From Planctomycetota bacterium (GTDB taxonomy: Bacteria; Planctomycetota; UBA11346), in NCBI GenBank assembly GCA_024641365.1, contig JAHEDF010000016.1, forward strand, positions 1 through 14,148: a DNA stretch of 14,148 nt, in the 5' to 3' direction. The notes under the pieces were generated by a model. That model saw only the letters and a program-made list of their open reading frames with translations, searched no databases and was not told where the DNA came from. This document shows positions 1 to 6,877 of this stretch, one piece after another. Every line of letters begins with the position of its first letter. Position 1 is the first letter of the stretch. A program made the translations under genes and the position numbers.

Positions 1-482
1 AGCGTTTTTAATCGTTGATTGGCATGATCAAAAGTTGCTTGGCTCGGTGCGGTAATATAGGCAAAAGTGGCGGTACCAGCACTTGCCCATAAAATTGAGC
101 GATCATCAGCATGTTGTCCAACCGGTAATGCCTTGAGTGTCACAGCTATTTTTTTGTCAGCAAGAAAAGCAGCTACACGGCGAACGTACCCAGCCAATGG
201 TATTAAGTGATGTTGCGCATCGCAGGTAATTAATTCGACCGTCGTAAGTTGTGAATTTTTTGCTTTCCAATTACCAATCAATAAACCGCATTCGACGTCA
301 ACTAATTCTGCAAATGTTTCAGCATTACCATGACCCCATATGCTTAATGTCGCATCGGCACAGGTTGGTGCCTGGATGCCGGAATTGCTAATTGCTAAAT
401 TATGCAAGTTGTAAGCGGTTTCGTGATAAGCAGTCGCTAATGCTTCTGCGCGATCTTGGTGCTCATTGCCCCATAGAATCAT
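1..482 (-). CDS. Partial protein with clan CD (C80-like) cysteine peptidase layout
   Basis: Open reading frame entering from the left edge, read leftwards; 160 codons are visible without a stop and the C-terminus is missing. The start is the ATG at 482, because a perfect AAGGAGG lies 5 nt upstream. The visible protein starts MILWGNEHQDRAEAL and has no signal peptide or membrane segment. A hydrophobic strand ends in WGHG (His about residue 51), and 36 residues later another strand ends in VELITCDA (Cys about 87). A His-Gly and a Cys, each closing a hydrophobic strand, is the hallmark of clan CD peptidases, and the spacing recalls the C80 cysteine protease domains of large clostridial toxins and MARTX proteins. 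The later KKIAVTLKALP segment could be the next strand. The family assignment is inference from motif layout only; a catalytically unrelated alpha/beta protein is possible. It lies 307 nt downstream of the pseudopilin genes and is probably transcribed separately or by read-through. Confidence 0.7.
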   Translation of the reverse strand, partial: MILWGNEHQDRAEALATAYHETAYNLHNLAISNSGIQAPTCADATLSIWGHGNAETFAELVDVECGLLIGNWKAKNSQLTTVELITCDAQHHLIPLAGYVRRVAAFLADKKIAVTLKALPVGQHADDRSILWASAGTATFAYITAPSQATFDHANQRLKT

Positions 483-789
483 AATGACCTCCTTGTCATT
501 GGTTTAAGTACACTCGCTGCACATGCAGACGGAGCGGTGGGCAGACCCTACCAATTGCTTGGCACATTGCATCATTAAATTTTGTATTGCGCTTTGTTTA
601 TGGCTAAAAACGGTGAGTGCGCATAAATAGTTTATAAAAGCCAATATACTTTGAGAAGAAACTATTTCAGATGGCGGATTATTAATAAGTAACGGACTGT
701 TTACAGTATTCGTATCCAATTAGGCAATCGATTTTGTGCGATGAAAAAGCTGATATTAAATAATTAGCGAATATTATTAGAAAGACTAT
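483..789. other. Intergenic region with one doubtful small ORF
   Basis: This gap separates the pseudopilin operon from the protease-like gene. A minus-strand frame of 71 codons (504-719) is open, but it starts at TTG without a ribosome binding site and resembles no family I know, so I do not call it a gene. A short palindrome ACTGT-tt-ACAGT (696-707) is operator-like, and CTGCA-tg-TGCAG lies at 517-528. I see no hairpin plus T-run after the last pseudopilin gene, so read-through into the left-edge gene is possible. AT-rich stretches around 600-660 could hold a promoter for that gene, but none matches well enough to call. Confidence 0.5.
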
Positions 790-1791
790 TTACCAAAATG
801 TCGGTTCGCTGACTAATCGTTGCACCCATTTAATGGTGCCACCCATGCTGCGGGTGTGTGGGTTATTACGTGATCCACTACTGGCTTCTGTATGATAGGC
901 ATTTTCGGGATACATAATATAATGATCATAGCCGTCACCAGATGCACGATCAAGAAAGTGGAGGTTCAAATCCGGCGTAGCAGCATGCCATTCAACGCGA
1001 TACCAAAGACGTATTTCATGTGCCATTATATCATTAAACACGGTTTCATCGCCAAATTGTTTCTGTTCATTTCCCGTCATTTCATTCCATGAACGAAAAC
1101 CTTGTGATCCGCCAGAACCACAGGTAACAACAAATACGGCACCACTTTCACGCCAGATGCGAAACCACGACAATCCAGTCGATTCTACGCGAGGCGCTTG
1201 ATCTCCAAGAGCCCACTCCTCAAAACGGGCATCCGTAACCGTACTGCCTTCAGGTGCCGACTTGGTATAGCCATTATTGGTAACTGGCTGTGGATCAGGA
1301 TAGCGTAGGTAGGGCCGACCATGTAAGGAATTATTATCCGCAACTGAGGGTGATGTTTGTGAAGTTAATATTGGATTATAAGTGACAGTCATTTGTATGG
1401 CATACGGTGGCTGTTTCATGACATACATTGGAAAACGTTTTGCAGAACGCACTGGGAAACGACTGTCATCATTGCCGCCATTTGCAATAAATTTTGGTCC
1501 AAGTGTATTGTCTCGCACATCTATCCAACCAAATGTTTCAGTATTTTCATCAGGTGTTGGAACTATTGGATTGCCAGCATAATCGACAGTTGGTTTCCAC
1601 CCGATGCGTGATGCTTCTTGAATATAATTACACGCTGCCATTAACATAATTCGCGCTTGTGTTTCGCGCATAACGGTTTGCACCTCTTCTGCGCTGGCAC
1701 GCATACGGGCTAAAAATGCCAACGTCATACTGGCAAGTAATGCACATATACCAGCAACAATAATTAAAATAGTTCCAGATCGGTTATGCAT
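790..1791 (-). CDS. GspK/PilX-like minor pseudopilin, last gene of the pilin operon
   Basis: A 333-residue protein with a very short basic leader, MHNRSG, then a hydrophobic stretch (TILIIVAGICALLASMTLAF, about residues 7-26) and a polar helix rich in Ala, Glu and Arg. This is the layout of a type III (prepilin peptidase) signal. Position +5 after the presumed cleavage is Ile, not the usual Glu, which is typical of the GspK/PilX class that caps pseudopilus tips. The remaining ~270 residues are rich in Asn, Pro, Trp and Tyr and match no named domain I recognise. The ATG lies 2 nt after the stop of the preceding gene, with no Shine-Dalgarno of its own, so translational coupling is likely. By family analogy it would be processed by a prepilin peptidase and inserted in the inner membrane. 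A Verrucomicrobia-specific pilin cassette protein is an alternative name. Class is fairly sure, exact role unknown. Confidence 0.75.
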   Translation of the reverse strand: MHNRSGTILIIVAGICALLASMTLAFLARMRASAEEVQTVMRETQARIMLMAACNYIQEASRIGWKPTVDYAGNPIVPTPDENTETFGWIDVRDNTLGPKFIANGGNDDSRFPVRSAKRFPMYVMKQPPYAIQMTVTYNPILTSQTSPSVADNNSLHGRPYLRYPDPQPVTNNGYTKSAPEGSTVTDARFEEWALGDQAPRVESTGLSWFRIWRESGAVFVVTCGSGGSQGFRSWNEMTGNEQKQFGDETVFNDIMAHEIRLWYRVEWHAATPDLNLHFLDRASGDGYDHYIMYPENAYHTEASSGSRNNPHTRSMGGTIKWVQRLVSEPTFW

Positions 1792-1793
1792 AA

Positions 1794-3002
1794 TTAATAA
1801 TCAAGGTTTTTATCGTTTACAAAGCCAGGTGCATTGTCCCATTTTGCCCAACCGCCACCTGGGTGACGTTGTTGACGTGCGCCACGTAGCGACGTACCGA
1901 ATCCGGCAAAGGATAATTCTTTGCTTTCACCAGTAATAGGATCAATCATTTGTATGCGTGCCAAATTTACCGCAAATGCATGTTGATAAAAACGATGCAC
2001 TAAAACCGTTAAATGCGGCCATGTTTCCGGTGCCGTTACGCCGCTATCGATAAAATTATCGCCTTTTGATGTAGCGCCCAGCAATCCATTAACGGTATTC
2101 AGATTGCCACCATATTGCGTCACATTAAAAGTCCTACGTGCCGCTAAAGTCATATTTGCAGGAGTCGTATAAACTTCTGGATCGGGCGCATAGCACGTAT
2201 TAAGTGTTGATAATCGTGCCATTCCTTTCGGCGTTTTTTGGTACATGGTATTAAATGAACCACCCGGTCCAATAAACTCTTTTGAATAACCACCTTTAGT
2301 GCTGCTGCTATTAAATGGATCATACCATGAATAGACCGCATTAGGTGGCATGTAATCAATATACCCATAAAAGCCCAGTCGTGAGATGCCTTGCATTTGA
2401 CTCGCAAGCCAACAATGCGGTACAGTTACTTGGCCATAAGAAATATTTTGCGTGGTTGTAGTCGCGCCACCTGGTGGTGGATTTGGAATAGCAACCATAA
2501 TTGGAACGGTTGCAAAAGTATTTAATGTTTTGATTGAATTCGAAAATACACCATAGCGTCCAAAGGCTAAAGCCGTGTCATTTTTTTCGCCAAGATTTCC
2601 ACGCCACCACATACGTGGATTACCCATGGACCAGGACGTATCACGGGGATCAAATCCCATAGGATTATCAGTGTCGTTGTAATTACCTGCCCAATAGGCA
2701 GAGAATGGTGTAAATGGACCACCTTTTGGCGGATTAGAACGAGCTGCCGGAACTAACGCGCGTAAACCTTGTTTATTAGGATCGTGTGGATCATCGAGGC
2801 CTGTCCAAAAATCAATTTGGTTACGAGCAATTTGCATACCGGCACATAAAATCGAGTTTTCCATCGCCAATTTATTGGCCACAGCAATTGACTGGGATGC
2901 CGTGCGAAATGCTGCTAACGCAATATAAATAATGAGTATACCCAGCCCAATTGCGATCATCAATTCAAGCAAAGTAAAGCCACGGAGATGACGATGTGTC
3001 AT
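1794..3002 (-). CDS. Prepilin-like protein with N-terminal methylation motif (402 aa)
   Basis: A type IV prepilin/pseudopilin-like protein. The leader MTHRHLRG is followed by FTLLELMIAIGLG and a hydrophobic helix to about residue 33; cleavage after Gly8 would leave Phe at +1 and Glu at +5, the canonical N-methylation site. I chose the ATG at 3002 over an upstream in-frame start at 3059, because the longer version adds 19 residues overlapping the previous gene and an atypical leader. A GAGG overlapping the previous gene's TGA stop lies 5 nt before this ATG. The body (residues ~40-402) is long for a pseudopilin and rich in Gly, Asn, Pro and Tyr, with several 'NP' turns. It resembles PilW/GspJ-type minor pilins in position and size, but that is inference. 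It sits second in a tight three-gene operon, 7 nt after the first gene and 2 nt before the third. Confidence 0.85.
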   Translation of the reverse strand: MTHRHLRGFTLLELMIAIGLGILIIYIALAAFRTASQSIAVANKLAMENSILCAGMQIARNQIDFWTGLDDPHDPNKQGLRALVPAARSNPPKGGPFTPFSAYWAGNYNDTDNPMGFDPRDTSWSMGNPRMWWRGNLGEKNDTALAFGRYGVFSNSIKTLNTFATVPIMVAIPNPPPGGATTTTQNISYGQVTVPHCWLASQMQGISRLGFYGYIDYMPPNAVYSWYDPFNSSSTKGGYSKEFIGPGGSFNTMYQKTPKGMARLSTLNTCYAPDPEVYTTPANMTLAARRTFNVTQYGGNLNTVNGLLGATSKGDNFIDSGVTAPETWPHLTVLVHRFYQHAFAVNLARIQMIDPITGESKELSFAGFGTSLRGARQQRHPGGGWAKWDNAPGFVNDKNLDY

Positions 3003-3009
3003 AAATACC

Positions 3010-5103
3010 TCAGCGGATAGACAGGGTGAGACGTGGATCATAATAATTAAAGCGCGCAACCGTTGCCGCTTTTAGACGAACTGATACTGGTAAATTACCG
3101 CGATCTAATTGTCGATTAAAATTGCGATCAGCGCCATACAGGCCAGAGAAAATTTTTCGTGCATTCAGTTGTGTGACCATTTTATCGTACTGCGATGACC
3201 AAGTGTTACCTAATACCCAGCCAGCAACTTTTTGCGTTACATCAGCGCCATTTGGTAATGCAGAAATATCTTCCCTAAACATCATCAATTTTTCTGGGTT
3301 ACGATACATCAGCATGTGATCGTTACTCCAGACATAACGCTGGACACGATTATTAAAATCCATTCCAGAAAATGAGGATATTATTGGATATTTTGATGCA
3401 TCCACAGGAGCGGACGGAGCGGTTTCGCAATCTACATAGGATTGCCAGTCTACCGCCCAGAAAACAATTTGGCGACAACGTTGTGCGGGTGTAAACGGTT
3501 TGGTAAGTGTACGATGATTGGGATCGCCCCAAAAGTTTTTATATGCAGTGCTGCCAAAATCTTTTCCATCTGGAATAGTTTGAGTTGCACTACCGGAATA
3601 GAGATCTTTGTAGGGTAAGGTTGGGACCGGATATTGGTAGCTGACACCAACGTTATAAATGGGTCGAGCTGGTAATGGTTTCCATTGTGCCGCTTCAATT
3701 TTACTTTGTGTTGGTGAGACATCAAAAATTTTGCCTTGTAATGGCGGCTGAAACATATCCCACTCAATTAATGGGGCGTCCATCATTTGATAACGGTTGG
3801 CCGGACGTGGAGCGCCCCAATCATAAGGAAATGACGCTGCATATCGCATTACTAAATTCATGCAGCGTTGATGATAGTAGACGATTAAATCATGAGTTAA
3901 TTTAATGGCGGGTGAGCCATTTGAATTAGCAGGAATGTCAACACCAGTTCCTGCTCCGGAAGGTTGGCCGCCTAATTCACTGAGTGTTTTCCATCGCGTC
4001 ATGCAGGTAGCGGCATGCGATAAAAATCGTATGGCTAAAACTTGCTTCCATGCGTCGTGTTTAAAATCTTCACCTTTGCTATCGAGTGTATTGGGTACGA
4101 AATCTCCCGGATTAGTAGGAACGGGAGAAGGATTATAAAAAGAAGAGTCGAAGCCCTTTTTCTGCGCGTACCAAAGTGCGACCTGCAAATATTCGATGGC
4201 ACCCTGTTCGGTCCAATTATCAGTACTTGGCCCAGCGTTGTAATCGGTGCCAAAACTATAACGCCAGTAGCCATCAAATACTTTCATCACATCAGGATCA
4301 GCACCGGGAATTTCAGTTACGAATGGTGATGTTCCTTCCCAGCAATAAAATTCTCCCGGTTTAGAATTATTTGAAGCAAGCGGTTTTATGGTAAAGGTAC
4401 GAGCATTAGTAGGTAAAAACGGATCTGGAATCCCAGTATTAAATGCGGTATTACCTTTCCAGGCATTATGAAATCGTGATCCAAATAATGGGGGTGACGG
4501 ATAAGCCACGTAATAGGGCCAAGCCTTCCATGGAAAAAGCGGCATATCATTATGTTGAGCGTAACCAATTACGCCGACTATGAGTTTCTGTGCTTCGTTT
4601 GGTTCATCAGCAGATATGCCACGGTCACCGAATCCCGCAGTTGCGTTTGGTTGCGAATAATAAATGCGCCCACCTTGATTCAATAAATTTTGAATTTCGT
4701 TATTGTCGCTTTCAAGGCGACGAGCAATGTCTGGCGGCAATGGCATTAAACCGTAGGGGCTGGTTTGAAGACGGGTTTCTAAATCAAAAGAATGGGCGCG
4801 ATAAGCGAGAGGTACATCCCATGGCCCTAACCCCTCGTGTTCATCTGAATGGGATTGATTACCAGAAGCATTAAATAATTGCACCATTTCCTCAGCTTTG
4901 GCGCTGGCCAGAATTTGATAACGGGCCATGAGCTGCGTTTTGATACCGACAGGATATAACATCATAACGCTGACCACACCGAATGCGACGAGAGCCAGTG
5001 AAATAGAAATTTCAAATAAGGTAAAGCCTCGACTCGAATTCCGACGAGTCAGAAAACTAACGTGATCTTTCCTATTAAAATAACCGTTAAAACTGACTGA
5101 CAT
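3010..5103 (-). CDS. Oversized prepilin-like protein (697 aa), first gene of the pilin operon
   Basis: A protein with a type III signal: a 26-residue basic leader (MSVSFNGYFNRKDHVSFLTR then RNSSRG), then FTLFEISISLALVAFGVV. Cleavage after Gly26 leaves Phe +1 and Glu +5, followed by one membrane-spanning helix to about residue 50. The mature protein of ~670 residues is several times larger than ordinary major pilins and is rich in Trp, Tyr, Pro and Asn, with no other domain I recognise. The ATG at 5103 is preferred; a longer frame opens with TTG at 5142, but that codon abuts the -10 box of the predicted promoter, and GGAG lies 11 nt before 5103. The segment after the helix, MMLYPVGIKTQ, recalls the pilin-like cassette proteins of Verrucomicrobia (inference). 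It is probably an inner-membrane-anchored subunit of a pseudopilus or secretion system, co-translated with the two genes downstream. Confidence 0.8.
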   Translation of the reverse strand: MSVSFNGYFNRKDHVSFLTRRNSSRGFTLFEISISLALVAFGVVSVMMLYPVGIKTQLMARYQILASAKAEEMVQLFNASGNQSHSDEHEGLGPWDVPLAYRAHSFDLETRLQTSPYGLMPLPPDIARRLESDNNEIQNLLNQGGRIYYSQPNATAGFGDRGISADEPNEAQKLIVGVIGYAQHNDMPLFPWKAWPYYVAYPSPPLFGSRFHNAWKGNTAFNTGIPDPFLPTNARTFTIKPLASNNSKPGEFYCWEGTSPFVTEIPGADPDVMKVFDGYWRYSFGTDYNAGPSTDNWTEQGAIEYLQVALWYAQKKGFDSSFYNPSPVPTNPGDFVPNTLDSKGEDFKHDAWKQVLAIRFLSHAATCMTRWKTLSELGGQPSGAGTGVDIPANSNGSPAIKLTHDLIVYYHQRCMNLVMRYAASFPYDWGAPRPANRYQMMDAPLIEWDMFQPPLQGKIFDVSPTQSKIEAAQWKPLPARPIYNVGVSYQYPVPTLPYKDLYSGSATQTIPDGKDFGSTAYKNFWGDPNHRTLTKPFTPAQRCRQIVFWAVDWQSYVDCETAPSAPVDASKYPIISSFSGMDFNNRVQRYVWSNDHMLMYRNPEKLMMFREDISALPNGADVTQKVAGWVLGNTWSSQYDKMVTQLNARKIFSGLYGADRNFNRQLDRGNLPVSVRLKAATVARFNYYDPRLTLSIR

Positions 5104-5142
5104 TTCTAATGAGGCTCCAAGCAAAAGGGTTCCCAAGCACAA

Positions 5143-5171
5143 ATTATGCAGATTCTCAGCGTTAAATTCAA
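5143..5171 (-). promoter_or_regulatory. Sigma70-type promoter of the pseudopilin operon
   Basis: On the minus strand, TTGAAT (5166-5171; 4 of 6 to the -35 consensus) and CATAAT (5143-5148; 5 of 6 to the -10 consensus) are separated by exactly 17 nt. Transcription would start near 5136, giving a leader of about 33 nt before the ATG at 5103. The location is what one expects for the first gene of the operon, and it argues against the longer TTG start at 5142. Predicted by eye only. Confidence 0.55.
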
Positions 5172-5362
5172 CTAGACATGGCGTTTCCGAATTGAGACAG
5201 AATCAAAGATCGAGTTCATATATAGTTAACATGATGTCTGTTAATTTTAAAAACAGGACAGTAATATAAGAATAATTAGACATTCATATAAAATGGTAAT
5301 GGATAGAGTTTAACGTTTACAGTTTAACAGAAATTAATTCGTGTACATTATCTTTTTTATGT

Positions 5363-5384
5363 AAAAAAGTCCTGGATTTAGGAC
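5363..5384 (-). terminator. Putative intrinsic terminator for the cytochrome-DUF1501-esterase transcript
   Basis: On the minus strand, GTCCT-aaatcc-AGGAC forms a 5-bp stem with a 6-nt loop, followed at once by TTTTTT. The stem is short, so strength is moderate. It is the first hairpin plus T-run met downstream of the esterase stop codon, about 560 nt away, and lies before the pilin operon promoter. Confidence 0.5.
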
Positions 5385-5387
5385 ACG

Positions 5388-5407
5388 ACCTGACAGAATT
5401 GTCAGGT
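5388..5407. repeat. Perfect 7-bp inverted repeat next to the terminator
   Basis: ACCTGAC (5388-5394) and GTCAGGT (5401-5407) are exact reverse complements around a 6-nt spacer. On the minus strand this hairpin is made just before the terminator hairpin and could assist termination or protect the RNA end from exonucleases. A protein-binding operator is an alternative. Confidence 0.6.
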
Positions 5408-5944
5408 ATTCAGTGCCAACTGCCAGCAACATAAGGGGATCAAAAGGATTAAATTCAGGCGCTTTTGGATGCCATTTATCGACTTTTTAGCTGTAGATCC
5501 ACCGTTCTTCTGAAGTGTCATAGAAACGATGATTTTATTCCCCGACGCGATTCGCCAGCGTAAAATTAAATTCTAGCAGGAGGCGTAAAGAGCGAGAGTT
5601 TTCTGTAAAAAGAGACTAACTGTTCAATTCTGATAACACAGGCAGTTATGAAGTGGTTATTAATATACGATCTGAAGTTTGGTAAAAATATTTCTATTAT
5701 ATTATTTGTGAGAATTTATAAATCATTTGTAACCCCCGATTTTCATTTAAGGGGACCTGTTTAGATTAGTCGACAAGTATTACTTAGGAGCTATGTTAAA
5801 ATAAGGAAAAATTATTTTGTAAATGAGCCTTGATCTAGTTGCTTCTTATAAAGAACAACTTCCAGTCACTATATTGCATGCCCCTACGAATTTGACGTAA
5901 AAGCATAGGAAACACATTTTTAAACGTCTTTTACAAATTTTAAG

Positions 5945-6736
5945 CTACTTTTTTAGCCACCGCTGCTCAGCTTCTGTAATTTTATCTTCGCTGAGTCCAA
6001 ACGCGCGTAACACGCCTTTTGCCATCATAATATTACCTAATTTATTCATATGACAGCCGTCAGAAGTCAGTTTATTCTTAATGTTGCGGTCGTATTGTGG
6101 TTCACCAAACATTTTGGCTTTACCGGGTTCATCGGGCATTTTCTTTAATTGTTCTTGCATATCCTTATTCAAATCAGCGACGAGGCATTTTTTCTCAGCG
6201 GCGATTTCATGTAAAAACGCGTTATAGGGGATTAAATTTTTATTAAGTTCTCGCTCGGGATCTTCACCAATCATAGTTGAGGTTAATATTATAACCTGAA
6301 TGCCAGCAGCCTGGGTTTGTTCAATAATAGCGCGAATATTTTCCTTATAATCTTCCAGCGGAATGCCTTCGAAGGTGCGTTTACCAAGTGTTAATTTAAA
6401 ATGCCACACGTCATTGACGCCACAACTGAGCGTCATCCATTGTGGTTTTTTACTAAGCACATCTTTCTCTAAACGAGCCAACATATCCTTTGAGCGATGT
6501 CCGGAAATTCCGGCTGGGATATGGGTGAGGTTGAGGCCTTCGTTGTTGAGCGCTTCCATAACCAGCGTGATATAGCCATCTGGCTTGGCGCCGCCTTGCG
6601 TGATGGAATCACCCATAAAGGCTATTTTTTGTCCGGCTTTTACGACAAGTGCGTTATCAGCGGCAACCGCACTGTTACCGCACCAGAGGCTTATAATAGC
6701 ACAAGCAATGAGCATACTGTAGCGGAATAAGTGCAT
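5945..6736 (-). CDS. Secreted SGNH/GDSL-family hydrolase (esterase-like)
   Basis: A 263-residue exported hydrolase of the SGNH superfamily, whose members are mostly carbohydrate or lipid esterases acting through a Ser-Asp-His triad. A signal peptide covers residues ~1-25, with AVA|A as likely cleavage site. Block I is FMGDSITQGG (Ser about residue 44), block II is PAGISGHRSKDM (Gly about 76), block III is GVND (Asn about 108) and block V is DGCHMN (Asp 226, His 229). All catalytic and oxyanion-hole residues are therefore present. The ATG at 6736 is chosen because GGAG lies 6 nt before it; an in-frame TTG four codons upstream would overlap that site. The gene lies 141 nt downstream of the DUF1501 gene on the same strand, separated by two inverted repeats, and probably shares its transcript. 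Removal of acetyl or other acyl groups from a glycan in the periplasm is a reasonable inference; the substrate is unknown. Confidence 0.9.
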   Translation of the reverse strand: MHLFRYSMLIACAIISLWCGNSAVAADNALVVKAGQKIAFMGDSITQGGAKPDGYITLVMEALNNEGLNLTHIPAGISGHRSKDMLARLEKDVLSKKPQWMTLSCGVNDVWHFKLTLGKRTFEGIPLEDYKENIRAIIEQTQAAGIQVIILTSTMIGEDPERELNKNLIPYNAFLHEIAAEKKCLVADLNKDMQEQLKKMPDEPGKAKMFGEPQYDRNIKNKLTSDGCHMNKLGNIMMAKGVLRAFGLSEDKITEAEQRWLKK

Positions 6737-6793
6737 GGTCGTCTCCAAGAAATCCGTGAATAAGTTTCTAGATAATGATGGTGCTGACTATCA

Positions 6794-6809
6794 CTATACA
6801 CTCGTATAG
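6794..6809. repeat. Perfect 6-bp inverted repeat with 4-nt loop
   Basis: CTATAC (6794-6799) and GTATAG (6804-6809) are exact reverse complements around actc. It sits 2 nt from the larger inverted repeat at 6812-6852, in the gap between the DUF1501 and esterase genes. It could be an RNA hairpin in the shared mRNA or part of an operator. Confidence 0.55.
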
Positions 6810-6811
6810 GC

Positions 6812-6852
6812 GCGCACGGTACTGATACGATGCTGGCAGAAGTACCGTGCGC
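6812..6852. repeat. Perfect 12-bp GC-rich inverted repeat between DUF1501 and esterase genes
   Basis: GCGCACGGTACT (6812-6823) and AGTACCGTGCGC (6841-6852) are exact reverse complements around a 17-nt spacer. The repeat starts 25 nt after the DUF1501 stop codon on the minus strand. No T-run follows, so it is not a standard intrinsic terminator. An mRNA-stabilising or partial-terminator hairpin, lowering or decoupling esterase expression from the upstream genes, is the simplest reading; an operator or a REP-like element is possible. Confidence 0.8.
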
Positions 6853-6877
6853 AATGCTGTGACCAGCCAGCCTTATT

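Larger units (their letters stand above)
5172..5944. other. Long intergenic region without a convincing gene
   Basis: Nothing here reads as a normal gene on either strand. The right part (5385-5944) is probably the untranslated tail of the esterase transcript, ended by the hairpin and T-run at 5363-5384. Items seen: a plus-strand frame of 38 codons (5648-5764) starting MKWLLIYDLKFG, with only a weak ribosome binding site; a perfect AGGAGG at 5578-5583 with no start codon behind it; and CCCC/GGGG arms around 5733-5754. The stretch could be a decayed gene or hold a small RNA, but no structure clearly supports either. Confidence 0.5.

Noticed and set aside
504..719. Minus-strand frame of 71 codons upstream of the protease-like gene
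   Set aside because: It starts at TTG with no ribosome binding site, has no recognisable domain or signal, and sits where a promoter for the next gene is expected.
5192..5203. TTGAGACAGAAT shared with the right-end tandem repeat
   Set aside because: A single 12-nt match between distant sites can occur by chance and the flanks do not continue the similarity.
5733..5754. CCCC...GGGG arms as a possible terminator
   Set aside because: Only 4 bp with a 14-nt loop and no T-run on either strand.
5648..5764. Plus-strand frame of 38 codons starting MKWLLIYDLKFG
   Set aside because: Weak ribosome binding site, no promoter or family resemblance, and antisense to the presumed esterase transcript; kept only as a remark.
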